From positions 129,007-193,006 of the forward strand of contig CALKEZ010000006.1 of NCBI GenBank assembly GCA_938084745.1: DNA of 64,000 nt. The letters are read 5' to 3'. Below, in pieces: positions 37,641-46,986 of the stretch; the first letter of the stretch is position 1, and the number at the start of each line of letters is the position of its first letter. The stretch comes from an uncultured Gammaproteobacteria bacterium (GTDB lineage Bacteria; Pseudomonadota; Gammaproteobacteria; Eutrophobiales; Eutrophobiaceae). The notes below the pieces were generated by a model, which saw nothing but the letters and a program-made list of their open reading frames with translations, made no database searches and had not been told where the DNA came from. The position numbers and the translations under genes were made by a program.

Positions 37641-39215
37641 CTACTCAGTCGTTATAATCTCTATCTTCTGGTTTCCAACAAGACTATAGAGGTCATCACG
37701 TCGATCATATAATGGGCGCACACTGCCTATCTCTCGCTGCAAATGTAAATTGCTGATATCAAGATCAGCAATCACCACCGTTTCAGTATTCGGATCCGCA
37801 ATACCCTCAGCACAACCTTCAGGAAAGGCAAAGTCACTCGGAGTTAATATCGCCGATTGCCCATAGTTAATTAAATAGGATTTAACGTTAGGTAAATTAC
37901 CCACATTACCGGACAGAACCACATAGATATAATTCTCAACCGCTCGTGCCTGAGCACAAAACCTGACCCGGTTATAGGCTTTACGTTCGTCAGTACTGAA
38001 TGGCACAAACAAAACTTCCACACCGGCTAATGTTAATAATCGCGCAAGCTCGGGAAATTCGATATCGTAACAAACCACTATCGCCATACGACAATGTGGT
38101 GTATCGAAAACACGAATCTTTTCGCCAGGCTCTATATCCCACCATTCCCTTTCAGCAGGCGTAATATGAATTTTGTCCTGAGTGTGTACCTTGCCGGAAG
38201 GCGTAAAAAAATGCGCTACATTATATAACTTGCCATCTCGTAGCACCGGCGTTGATCCTCCAATGATATAGATGCCATGCTCGACGGCTTTGGCTGTCAT
38301 CATCTCAATAAACTTGGGTGTCAAGGAAGCCAATTCCAGGATCGCTTCTTTATCATTAAGATTATGATCAAATATACTGAACAATTGTGCCGTAAATAAT
38401 TCAGGTAACACCAGAAAATGTGAATGATAAATACTGGCAGTATCGACAAAAAATTCAACTGACTCAGCAAACTCATCCCAGTTTTTCAAACGCTTCATTT
38501 CATACTGTGCTGCACAGACACGAATTCGACGTATCGGTTTTTTTATTCGCGTGCTGGATATTTTTCTGCGTTCTTCATTAAAGTCAGGGTTAAGCATTTC
38601 CAGCCAGGTTGCGTAATTCATGCTTTCTTTATCGACAACCAGATCAAGCAATACTTTTTTCACTTCGAAACCGGCACTGAGATGCGCATTTAATGCGGGA
38701 TCTTTTAATTCTCCATTGATAACTTTCTGCACATAAGTCTTGGCCGTCATCTTCCCTGCATGTTCCCGATATCCGGGTATCCGCCCATGCGCCACCATTC
38801 GACGCAGATTATAGCGTTTGAGAATTTTTTTACGGGCAACATAGAGTTTCGCTGCAACACCCTGTCCGCGATACTCAGGCACAACACCAATGTCTGCACC
38901 ATAAAGTGTATCGCCAGAAGGATTATGCGTGGTGAATGATCCAGAGCCGGTTATTTCCGAATAGGTATAATAATCCGAGCTGTCATCGAGCTGGACGATG
39001 ATCGTGCAACCATAACCAATAATCTTGCCATTGCTTTCAGCCAGGTATTGGCCTTCAGGAAAATGGCTGAATTGGTGCTCCAGCTTGCGAAGGTCAAAAA
39101 CTTCACCCTCATCGTAATCACTGTAAATTTCAGCATGGCACTTTACCAGTTCAGGAATATCTTCCTTCTTCCAGCGGCGAACCTTAACAGTAGATTTTTT
39201 CTTGTTCTTGATCAT
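37641..39215 (-). CDS. GNAT acetyltransferase fused to a carbon-nitrogen hydrolase
   Basis: A 524-residue two-domain protein. Residues about 10-200 are a GNAT acyltransferase (VPEYRGQGVAAKLYVARKKILKRY, acetyl-CoA loop). Residues about 230-510 are a nitrilase/amidase domain with the catalytic triad Glu (FLVLPELFTAQLF), Lys (TQDKIHITPAE) and Cys (MAIVVCYDIEFPELARLL). The fusion is a known architecture of unknown substrate; the two parts could acylate an amine and hydrolyse an amide in sequence. The gene is single, convergent with bamE, with no obvious partner. Start ATG is at 39215. Confidence 0.9.
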   Translation of the reverse strand: MIKNKKKSTVKVRRWKKEDIPELVKCHAEIYSDYDEGEVFDLRKLEHQFSHFPEGQYLAESNGKIIGYGCTIIVQLDDSSDYYTYSEITGSGSFTTHNPSGDTLYGADIGVVPEYRGQGVAAKLYVARKKILKRYNLRRMVAHGRIPGYREHAGKMTAKTYVQKVINGELKDPALNAHLSAGFEVKKVLLDLVVDKESMNYATWLEMLNPDFNEERRKISSTRIKKPIRRIRVCAAQYEMKRLKNWDEFAESVEFFVDTASIYHSHFLVLPELFTAQLFSIFDHNLNDKEAILELASLTPKFIEMMTAKAVEHGIYIIGGSTPVLRDGKLYNVAHFFTPSGKVHTQDKIHITPAEREWWDIEPGEKIRVFDTPHCRMAIVVCYDIEFPELARLLTLAGVEVLFVPFSTDERKAYNRVRFCAQARAVENYIYVVLSGNVGNLPNVKSYLINYGQSAILTPSDFAFPEGCAEGIADPNTETVVIADLDISNLHLQREIGSVRPLYDRRDDLYSLVGNQKIEIITTE

Positions 39216-39299
39216 TAATGTTTGAACTCTAGTAGGTAGATGAAGACGACATAGTGTACTACAACATATCGCCGTAAAAACAACGAATGTTAGTCACTA

Positions 39300-39593
39300 T
39301 TATGATTGCTGTTTTTGTACTCGGCGGCGGCGTGCTTCTTTCGGGTCAACGAGTAAGGGGCGATAGATTTCCAATCGGTCGCCGTTATTCAAAACATAAT
39401 CCAGGGGCTTAATCTTGCTGAAGATACCGACTTTATTCACGGCCAAATCGATTTCGGGAAAACGTTGTAACAATCCGGAACGTTTAATGACCTGGCTGAT
39501 ATTACTGCCTTGAGGGATTTTCAGGATTAAACTGTTTTGGCTATCCGGTTTAATATAAATCAGTTCAACCGTAATCGCCTCATTTTTATCCAT
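39300..39593 (-). CDS. rnfH: RnfH family protein (UPF0125)
   Basis: The 97-residue ubiquitin-like-fold protein has AITVELIYIKPDSQNSLILKIPQGSNISQVIKRSG and NKVGIFSKIKPLDYVLNNGDRLEIYRPLLVDPKEARRRRV, the family pattern. Function is not established. It overlaps the end of ratA by 8 bases, the usual ratA-rnfH pair found near smpB and bamE. Confidence 0.92.
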   Translation of the reverse strand: MDKNEAITVELIYIKPDSQNSLILKIPQGSNISQVIKRSGLLQRFPEIDLAVNKVGIFSKIKPLDYVLNNGDRLEIYRPLLVDPKEARRRRVQKQQS

Positions 39594-40017
39594 AAACTTC
39601 CTGCGCTCTTTTCACAAAGGCATCGACTAAAGAATCAGTAATTTTTTTAAAAGCGGCGCCGAGAGCATGCTTGACCAGTCTATTTTTAAATTCGAATTGC
39701 ATTTCTAATGTCACCGTACACCCGCCATTAACATCATCATGGAACTGCCAATGACCATACAATTCCTTGAACGGTCCTTCAATCAACCGCATTATTATTG
39801 AAGTGTTCGCCTGCATCGTGTTGGCGGTTGTGAAAGTCTGTTTAATCTTGCCTACCGCTATCGAAACTGATGCGGTCAAAGAGCCGTTAGTAGAGCCATG
39901 CACCGCGGTCCCGGTACACCAGGGAAGAAACTCCGGATAAGAGGCAATATCATTGACCAACGCATACATTTGACTGGCACTGTATTCCACGTGTGCTTGC
40001 TTGTTTATTTTAGTCAC
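39586..40017 (-). CDS. ratA: RatA-type START-domain protein (ubiquinone-binding, COQ10-like)
   Basis: A 143-residue START/polyketide-cyclase fold protein. The features are VEYSASQMYALVNDIASYPEFLPWCTG, then LIEGPFKELYGHWQFHDD and FEFKNRLVKHALGAAFKKITDSLVDAFVKRA. Family members are described both as an inhibitor of 70S ribosome association (RatA of E. coli) and as ubiquinone-related COQ10 homologues, so the role is uncertain. It is followed by rnfH with an 8-base overlap. An alternative start is unlikely. Confidence 0.92.
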   Translation of the reverse strand: MTKINKQAHVEYSASQMYALVNDIASYPEFLPWCTGTAVHGSTNGSLTASVSIAVGKIKQTFTTANTMQANTSIIMRLIEGPFKELYGHWQFHDDVNGGCTVTLEMQFEFKNRLVKHALGAAFKKITDSLVDAFVKRAQEVYG

Positions 40018-40032
40018 AACAAAAAAACCGAA

Positions 40033-41445
40033 TTACTCAACCAGACCCAATAATTTAAAGAAACCAATTGCATGTAAAAATATGATAATTACGCCAAACG
40101 GGGCAATATAACGAACGGCAAAACGCCATGCTTTGTAACCCTTATTATCACCTATGCCAAGTTCATCTACGGTTGACGATCTTGACATCAACCAGGCAGC
40201 GAATATCGCCACTAATAACCCCCCTATAGGTAACAAAATATTCGATGTCAAAATATCAAAGATATCGAAAAATCCATTCTCCTTGATCACACCAGCAAAA
40301 CTGAAAGAGAAGGCCCAATGATTAAATGACAAGATCGTCACTAGACCAAGTAGCCAGACAATCAAACCCGCCAGCGCCGTCGCTTTAACACGTGTCATAT
40401 TCCTGTTCTCAACTAACCATGTTACTGCGGGTTCAAGCAGGGAGATAGACGAAGTCCATCCCGCAAACATCAACAGGATAAAAAACAGGGTGCCAAAGAA
40501 GGAACCAAATGGCATTTGGCCAAACGCAATCGGCAATGTAATGAAAATCAAACCGGGGCCGCCGGCCGGCTCCAGACCATAGGTAAACACAATCGGAAAA
40601 ATCGCCACACCCGCCAAAATAGCGACCGAGGTATCGGCGATTGCAATAGTGAAGCAATTGAATGTGATTGATGATTTTTGCGACAAGTACGATCCATAGA
40701 TCATAATTGCGCCCATACCAATACTCAGACTAAAAAAGGCCTGTCCCAATGCGGGCAACAGAATATCAGCGAAAAAATTCTTGTCCGCCAGCCGTTCAAA
40801 ATCGGGTACAAACAAATAAGTAATCCCTTCAACAAATTTCTCGGTACTCATGGCATAGCCAACCATGATCAACAGTAGAATTAAAAGCGCGGGCATTAAA
40901 AATTTAACGGCCTTTTCGAGGCCACTTTTAACACCGCGAGACACAACCACGACACTCATACAGACAAAAATCGTATGCCAGGCCAGTAATTTTTCCGGAT
41001 CGGAGATTAACTCGTTAAACATCTGTTTGGACAAACCGGCGTCGGCATCAACAAACAGTCCAGTGCCGGTTCGGAAGATATAGGCCAGTGTCCAGCCAGC
41101 AATCACACTGTAATATGACAAGATAATAAATCCGGCGATGACACCCATCCAGCCCAGGTAATGCCACTTATCGCTCAGACCTTCCTCAGCCGCCAGGGTA
41201 CTCATCGTATTAATCGGACTTTGCCGCCCCCGACGCCCCAACATGATCTCTGCCATCATGATGGGAATACCGACCAATACCACGCAAATGAGATAAACAA
41301 GAACAAAGGCACCACCGCCGTTTTCACCGGCTAAATAGGGAAATCGCCAGATATTTCCCAAGCCTACAGCGGAACCCGTGGCGGCGAGTATGAAAGCCCA
41401 GCGTGAAGACCACTGGCCATGGATAGATGAACGTTTAGATGACAT
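40033..41445 (-). CDS. sodium:neurotransmitter symporter (NSS/SNF) family transporter
   Basis: A 470-residue inner-membrane protein with about 11-12 membrane segments. The N-terminus holds the family signature WAFILAATGSAVGLGNIWRFPYLAGENGGGAF, lining the sodium and substrate sites. Further segments include YSVIAGWTLAYIF and QAFFSLSIGMGAIMIYGSYL. Bacterial members move amino acids or amines with sodium; the substrate here is unknown. The gene is alone, divergent from the first kinase gene. Confidence 0.94.
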   Translation of the reverse strand: MSSKRSSIHGQWSSRWAFILAATGSAVGLGNIWRFPYLAGENGGGAFVLVYLICVVLVGIPIMMAEIMLGRRGRQSPINTMSTLAAEEGLSDKWHYLGWMGVIAGFIILSYYSVIAGWTLAYIFRTGTGLFVDADAGLSKQMFNELISDPEKLLAWHTIFVCMSVVVVSRGVKSGLEKAVKFLMPALLILLLIMVGYAMSTEKFVEGITYLFVPDFERLADKNFFADILLPALGQAFFSLSIGMGAIMIYGSYLSQKSSITFNCFTIAIADTSVAILAGVAIFPIVFTYGLEPAGGPGLIFITLPIAFGQMPFGSFFGTLFFILLMFAGWTSSISLLEPAVTWLVENRNMTRVKATALAGLIVWLLGLVTILSFNHWAFSFSFAGVIKENGFFDIFDILTSNILLPIGGLLVAIFAAWLMSRSSTVDELGIGDNKGYKAWRFAVRYIAPFGVIIIFLHAIGFFKLLGLVE

Positions 41446-41575
41446 GATTTATATATCTTTTTCCGTCATTTTCCGCGAATTTTCTGATTCCTACAAGCGC
41501 GCAAAATATTTTCAGATTATCTCAAGATTCGGGAAATCCTGCCGCTAAACATTGAAGGATAAATGGGAATAACAT

Positions 41576-43990
41576 ATGGGCGCCTTGGCAAATAAAAACT
41601 CGCAAAACACATCATTACCAGCACGGATCGGTCGATTTGTCCCTATAAAAGTGCTGGGTAAAGGGGCACAGGGGGTTGTTTATCTGGCAGAAGACTCGCA
41701 ACTTGGTCGCAACGTTGCCATAAAAACACTGGATAAGCACCGTCAGGATGCTGAACAGCTCAATCAGGAAGCGAAAAATGTCAGCCAGTTAAATCATCCC
41801 AACATTATCCAACTCTATGAAATCGGTTTTCACAACGACACGCCTTTTCTCGTCTATCAATACCATGAAGGTGAACAACTGAAACAGCGATTACAACGTG
41901 AAGGAAAATTGAGTCAAATCGATGCGATAAAAATTACTAACCAATTGCTGGAGGGTATAGCCTACGCCCATAAAAATAACATTATCCATCGTGATCTGAA
42001 CCCTTCCAACCTGTTAATTGATAAGGAAGGTAATGCCAAGATTATGGATTTTGGTATTTCGATTATTGCAGGCACTGTTACAGCAAGCACAGAAGTTACC
42101 GGGACGGTAAATTATCTCGCTCCGGAACAATTGACCAATAGCGATTTAAGTCCGTCGATCGATATCTTTGCGACGGGCCTGATGTTTTTTGAAATGCTCA
42201 CCGGTCATCAGGTCTACGCCGCCAATAATAAGATGGCGGTGATGTACAAGATTACAAATGATGTCGTGGCGCCACCCTCGAAACGAAATCCGGAGATTGC
42301 TAAAGATCTGGATGCGGTTGTTATGAAAGCACTTGAAAAAGATCCAGCCAATCGCTATGCCAATGCGGCTGAGATGCAGGCCACACTGAAAAAGTATCTC
42401 AAGGTTGATGATGAGGATGAGGATGAGAAGTCCGCCGACGCTAACACATCAAGCGCAGTGGATTTCTTATTACGTCGCATGAAACGTAAACAGGACTTCC
42501 CAGCGATATCAGGCCACATCACAGACATCAATCAAAAGACATCTGGTCAGACTAAAAGCTCTGCCAATGAACTGTCTAATGTTATTTTAAAAGACTTCGC
42601 TTTAACCACGAAACTGGTACGCCTGGTTAATTCTTCGTTTTATGGGCAATTCGGTGGTGAAATAACCACGGTCTCACGAGCCGTCGTCATATTGGGGTTC
42701 GAACATGTGCGCGCGGCCGTCTTGAGTATTATTTTATTTGAACATCTACAAAATAATGAACAAGCAAATGAACTAAAGAATGCTGCTTACACCGCATTGA
42801 TGAGTGGCATTATCGCGCGTGAAAAAGCCAAGCAAATGAAAAACATCAATCCTGATGATGTAGAGACCGCATTCGTCACCTCGATGTTTCACCTGCTGGG
42901 TAAGTTATTATCGATCTATTATTTTCCCGAAGAATTTGAAGCCATGAAAACACTGGTAGCGAATAAGGGCGTTGATGAAGATAAAGCCATGCGATCGGTG
43001 CTCGGTGTGACTTATGAAGAATTGGGCCGTGGCATTGCAAAAGAATGGAAACTCCCCGGTGTCATCGGTGACAGTATGAAAAAATTGCCCGAGGGTAATA
43101 TCCCTGTTGCCAAAACATCAAAAGAATCCTTAATACAGCTTGCCTGTTTTTCAAATGAACTATGTGCCATCAACAGCAATAACGACAACACTGAAGCGGC
43201 ATACGAAGAACTCGCCGCCCGTTACAAGGAATCGCTAGGTATAAGCAAGGACAACATTTCATCGTTACTTGAATCGTCAGTAAAAGAAGCCGAGGAATTT
43301 ACCCGTATACTTAATATTGATACCAGTAAGGTCACCGTATTCAACAACATCAGGAAGAACATTGATAATCAAGATGACGATGGCAACTGGAATACTGAAG
43401 TTAATGAAAAGCATGCCTCGGAAAATAATGGCGTTACTATCGAAACCGTTAAAGCAGAGCCCAAAACACAAAAACAAAATCAGCATGATATTCTGGTCAA
43501 TGGCATTGCTGAAATAACCAACTCCCTCTTGGGCGATATTAATATTAACGATGTCCTGACCATGGTATTGGAAACAATATACCGTGGCATGGGTTTCAAC
43601 CGTGTTTTGTTCGCTATCTATGATGCAAAGAACAAACAGGTATCCGCACGCTTTGGTTTAGGTAAAGGCATCGATGAAGTTATTCCGAATTTTCGCTACA
43701 ACATTGATGGGTCAGATGATGTATTTGTCTCAACCATAAAAAATGGTAAAGAATTCATTGTTCTGGATGTAAATTCTGCTGAATACAAAGATCGGATTCC
43801 AGGCTGGGTCAGAAAGCTCACATTACCCACGACCGTTGTACTGTATCCACTGATAGTCAATAAACGCTGTGTTGGACTGATCTACGCAGACAATGATGAT
43901 TCAAGCATCAAAATATCCATGGAAGCGCTCGGGTTCTTCAAGACCTTACGCAATCAGGCATCACTTGCGATACAGCAGGTTAGAAAATAA
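41576..43990 (+). CDS. Ser/Thr protein kinase-HDOD-GAF protein, first copy
   Basis: An 804-residue cytoplasmic protein with three parts. Residues about 20-275 are a protein kinase with GKGAQGVVYLAED, catalytic Lys 50 (VAIK), HRDLNPSN near residue 139, MDFGIS and LAPEQL. Residues about 290-500 are HDOD (VNSSFYGQFGGEITTVSRAVVILGFEHVRAAVLS). Residues about 640-800 are GAF (LLGDININDVLTMVLETIYRGMGFNRVLFAIYD). HDOD and GAF suggest response to a small ligand or second messenger. The Lys normally in HRDLK is Asn. A paralogue follows after 3 bases, so both are one transcript. No transmembrane segment is seen. Confidence 0.9.
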   Translation: MGALANKNSQNTSLPARIGRFVPIKVLGKGAQGVVYLAEDSQLGRNVAIKTLDKHRQDAEQLNQEAKNVSQLNHPNIIQLYEIGFHNDTPFLVYQYHEGEQLKQRLQREGKLSQIDAIKITNQLLEGIAYAHKNNIIHRDLNPSNLLIDKEGNAKIMDFGISIIAGTVTASTEVTGTVNYLAPEQLTNSDLSPSIDIFATGLMFFEMLTGHQVYAANNKMAVMYKITNDVVAPPSKRNPEIAKDLDAVVMKALEKDPANRYANAAEMQATLKKYLKVDDEDEDEKSADANTSSAVDFLLRRMKRKQDFPAISGHITDINQKTSGQTKSSANELSNVILKDFALTTKLVRLVNSSFYGQFGGEITTVSRAVVILGFEHVRAAVLSIILFEHLQNNEQANELKNAAYTALMSGIIAREKAKQMKNINPDDVETAFVTSMFHLLGKLLSIYYFPEEFEAMKTLVANKGVDEDKAMRSVLGVTYEELGRGIAKEWKLPGVIGDSMKKLPEGNIPVAKTSKESLIQLACFSNELCAINSNNDNTEAAYEELAARYKESLGISKDNISSLLESSVKEAEEFTRILNIDTSKVTVFNNIRKNIDNQDDDGNWNTEVNEKHASENNGVTIETVKAEPKTQKQNQHDILVNGIAEITNSLLGDININDVLTMVLETIYRGMGFNRVLFAIYDAKNKQVSARFGLGKGIDEVIPNFRYNIDGSDDVFVSTIKNGKEFIVLDVNSAEYKDRIPGWVRKLTLPTTVVLYPLIVNKRCVGLIYADNDDSSIKISMEALGFFKTLRNQASLAIQQVRK

Positions 43991-43993
43991 ACC

Positions 43994-46381
43994 ATGCTGT
44001 CCGGTTTAATCAAAAAGAAAGCAGTTAGTGAAACAGCAGTTGAAAAGGAATACATAGGTCGCTTTGAGTTAATCAAGGAACTCGGGAAAGGTGCACAAGG
44101 TATCGTCTATCTGGCCAAGGATCTGAAGTTGAACCGGCATGTTGCGGTTAAAACACTATTACATAAAAATAAGGATGGCGACCAGATATTTAATGAGGCG
44201 CGTAACGTCAGCAGTTTAGAACATCCCAATATCATTCCTCTCTATGAAATTGGTGCACAAAACCAAAAGCCTTATCTGGTCTATCCCTATGTCAAAGGCA
44301 AAACCTTGCGCGAGTTTCTGGATAACAATCAAAAGTTAACCGTCATACAATCAACAAAAATTATTACGGCCATACTGGAAGGGCTTGCGCATGCGCATGA
44401 AAAGGACGTTGTGCATCGTGATTTAAATCCATCTAACATCCTGCTCGATGAGAATGATAATCCGCGTATTATGGATTTCGGTATTTCAACATTCTCAGGG
44501 CATAACACCTCAGACTCTGGCATTGTGGGTACGGTGGCCTATATGGCACCGGAACAAATTAATAATAAACAAGTCGGTCCATGGTCTGATGTATTCTCGA
44601 TTGGCATCATGTTATTTGAAATGCTTACCGGGCATTCCTTGTTTAAAGCAGATAACTCGATGGTGTCGATTTACAAAATCATGAATGAAAATATTCTGCC
44701 GCCATCGGCCAGAAACCATGCTGTTGATAAAGAACTGGACCAGATAGTTCTTAAAGCATTGGCAAAGACTAAAGATGAACGCTATTTAAGCGCCATTGAG
44801 ATGAAAGAAGCGCTTGAGCTCTATCTGGATGAAGAAACCGGTGATGCAATCACCGATGTCAACATGCCCGCAGATGAACAAGCGGTTAAAGAACAAGCGA
44901 CGCTGATGCTATTGCAGAGGAATCTGGATAAAAATAAAGATTTCCCGGTAATGGGCAACAGCATCACGCAAATAATGAAAATCACCAATAGCCAGGACTG
45001 CGCTGAAAAGCTGGCTGATATTATTCTGCGTGATCCCTCTTTAAGCACCAAGATTTTAAGCCTGGTCAACTCCAGTAACTATGGCCAGTTTGGTGGTGAA
45101 ATAAAAACCATTTCGCGTGCGGTAATTATCCTTGGTCTAAACCAGATTCAATCGATGTCAATCAGCATCATGGTATTTGAGAAACTCAATAATGGCCCTA
45201 TGGCTGAAATATTAAAAAGTAATACCTGCCAATCTTTTTTAAGTGCCATTTTTGCGAAAAAACTGGCCGGCAATACCTCAGTTGTCAATTCAGAGGAAGC
45301 CTTTCTGGCAAGCATGTTTCATAACCTTGGCAAACAAATCACAATCTATTTCTTACCCGATGAATATAACGACATTCTAAACCTGGTAATGGATAAGGGT
45401 CTCGAAGAAGACAAGGCAAGCAAAAGGATCCTGGGTATTACCTTCGCCAATATCGGGCAATATATCGCGATTAAATGGCAACTGCCTAAAAACATAATTT
45501 TAGGCATACAACCCAAACCACAAAGAATTACTCAAAAACCTGTCAAAGCCGAAGAATATCTTGCACAGATATCATCACTAACAAATGAAATCGTACAAGC
45601 CGCTGCTTGTGGTAATAATGAACAGGCGGAAAAGGAATTACAATTAATTATTAAACGTTACAAACCTGCTTTCTCATTAAGCTATGAAAAAATCACTCAA
45701 ATCCTTAATTATCTTTTTAAGGAATTAATAAGTTACTGCGAAGTACTGGGTATAGATCAGAATAAAAATACCTTTTGTAAAAACTTCATTATTTTTACGC
45801 AACAGGATTATGATTTTAGTGAGCAGGATGAAAGTAGTGAGTCGAGCGATGTTGATAATGAGAACAAGAATTTCCATGAAGCAGCCTTGACCTTTGGCAT
45901 TGCCAGCATTAGCGGGCTGTTATTCAAACAATATCAGTTTAACGAATTACTGAATATCGCCGTCGATACGTTGCTGCGTGGGCTTGAATGTGAACATGCG
46001 ATTATTTTTTTAAGAGATAAGGTCAACGGTGAAATAAGCGCGCAAGCTGGTGCGGGGAAGGACATATCCAGTGTTATGCAGCGATTTCATTTTCATACGA
46101 ATGAGACTGATGACATATTTAATCAGGCCATGAGTAAGCAGGCAGATATCTTCATACCCGATGTCGCCCATTCCTCATTGATCAATAAGATTCCCGACTG
46201 GTGTAAAAAAGTAACCTTTCCGAAGAACCTGCTTATTTATCCGATTTGTTCAAAAAACACCTGTGTTGGTTTACTTTATATCGATAATGCGCGCATTTTA
46301 TCTACAAAGTCGAAACAAGCTTTTGAATATATCGATACCCTACGTAATCAACTCGCCGTAGCGATACAACAACAAAAATGA
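43994..46381 (+). CDS. Ser/Thr protein kinase-HDOD-GAF protein, second copy
   Basis: A 795-residue paralogue of the preceding gene with the same order of domains. The kinase has GKGAQGIVYLAKD, Lys 53 (VAVK), VHRDLNPSN, MDFGIST and MAPEQIN. HDOD has VNSSNYGQFGGEIKTISRAVIILGLNQIQSM. GAF has LFKQYQFNELLNIAVDTLLRGLECEHAIIFL. The HRDLN exchange is conserved in both copies. An acidic spacer (EQDESSESSDVDNENK) links HDOD and GAF. It starts 3 bases after its neighbour, so both are co-transcribed. A short CCTGC / GCAGG hairpin follows the stop but without a T-run. Confidence 0.9.
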   Translation: MLSGLIKKKAVSETAVEKEYIGRFELIKELGKGAQGIVYLAKDLKLNRHVAVKTLLHKNKDGDQIFNEARNVSSLEHPNIIPLYEIGAQNQKPYLVYPYVKGKTLREFLDNNQKLTVIQSTKIITAILEGLAHAHEKDVVHRDLNPSNILLDENDNPRIMDFGISTFSGHNTSDSGIVGTVAYMAPEQINNKQVGPWSDVFSIGIMLFEMLTGHSLFKADNSMVSIYKIMNENILPPSARNHAVDKELDQIVLKALAKTKDERYLSAIEMKEALELYLDEETGDAITDVNMPADEQAVKEQATLMLLQRNLDKNKDFPVMGNSITQIMKITNSQDCAEKLADIILRDPSLSTKILSLVNSSNYGQFGGEIKTISRAVIILGLNQIQSMSISIMVFEKLNNGPMAEILKSNTCQSFLSAIFAKKLAGNTSVVNSEEAFLASMFHNLGKQITIYFLPDEYNDILNLVMDKGLEEDKASKRILGITFANIGQYIAIKWQLPKNIILGIQPKPQRITQKPVKAEEYLAQISSLTNEIVQAAACGNNEQAEKELQLIIKRYKPAFSLSYEKITQILNYLFKELISYCEVLGIDQNKNTFCKNFIIFTQQDYDFSEQDESSESSDVDNENKNFHEAALTFGIASISGLLFKQYQFNELLNIAVDTLLRGLECEHAIIFLRDKVNGEISAQAGAGKDISSVMQRFHFHTNETDDIFNQAMSKQADIFIPDVAHSSLINKIPDWCKKVTFPKNLLIYPICSKNTCVGLLYIDNARILSTKSKQAFEYIDTLRNQLAVAIQQQK

Positions 46382-46459
46382 CCTGCCTCTGATTGCAGGC
46401 AATTATATTCAAGCAAGTCCTGTTATAATCGTCCGATAATTAATCCGGACCGATAAGTA

Positions 46460-46930
46460 ATGAGTAAAGAGAAACAATCTGGCGGCGGCAAAACTATCGC
46501 GCTGAATAAAAAAGCCCGCCATGATTATTCCATTGATGAGCGATTTGAAGCAGGCATTGCCCTGGAAGGCTGGGAAGTCAAGAGTCTGCGCGCGGGTAAA
46601 GTTCAGATTGTCGAGAGCTACATCCTGCTGAAAGACGGTGAAGCCTACCTGTTTGGTGCGTTAATCACTCCCTTACCCACGGCCTCAACCCATATTTCTC
46701 CGGATCCACAACGTAGCCGCAAACTATTGTTACATCGACAGGAACTAAACCGAGTAATCGGTGCTGTCGAACGCAAGGGATTCACTCTGGTCCCGACGGC
46801 GCTTTATTGGAAGAACGGTAAAGTCAAACTGGAATTCGGGATTGCGCGTGGTAAAAAAGCGCATGATAAACGCGAGACTGAAAAAGAACGTGACTGGCAA
46901 AGACAAAAATCAAGGTTATTAAGGCACTAA
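46460..46930 (+). CDS. smpB: SsrA-binding protein SmpB
   Basis: SmpB binds tmRNA and brings it to stalled ribosomes. The 156-residue protein has [69 protein letters not shown], and [32 protein letters not shown], with the usual basic tail. A TAAGTAATG context holds the start. The tmRNA gene itself lies about 1.4 kb downstream on the same strand. Confidence 0.97.
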   Translation: MSKEKQSGGGKTIALNKKARHDYSIDERFEAGIALEGWEVKSLRAGKVQIVESYILLKDGEAYLFGALITPLPTASTHISPDPQRSRKLLLHRQELNRVIGAVERKGFTLVPTALYWKNGKVKLEFGIARGKKAHDKRETEKERDWQRQKSRLLRH

Positions 46931-46986
46931 TTAATAGTCAACTTGCCAGCTTACTGATTAAGTTAGACGTCCGTACTCTCTGTGGT

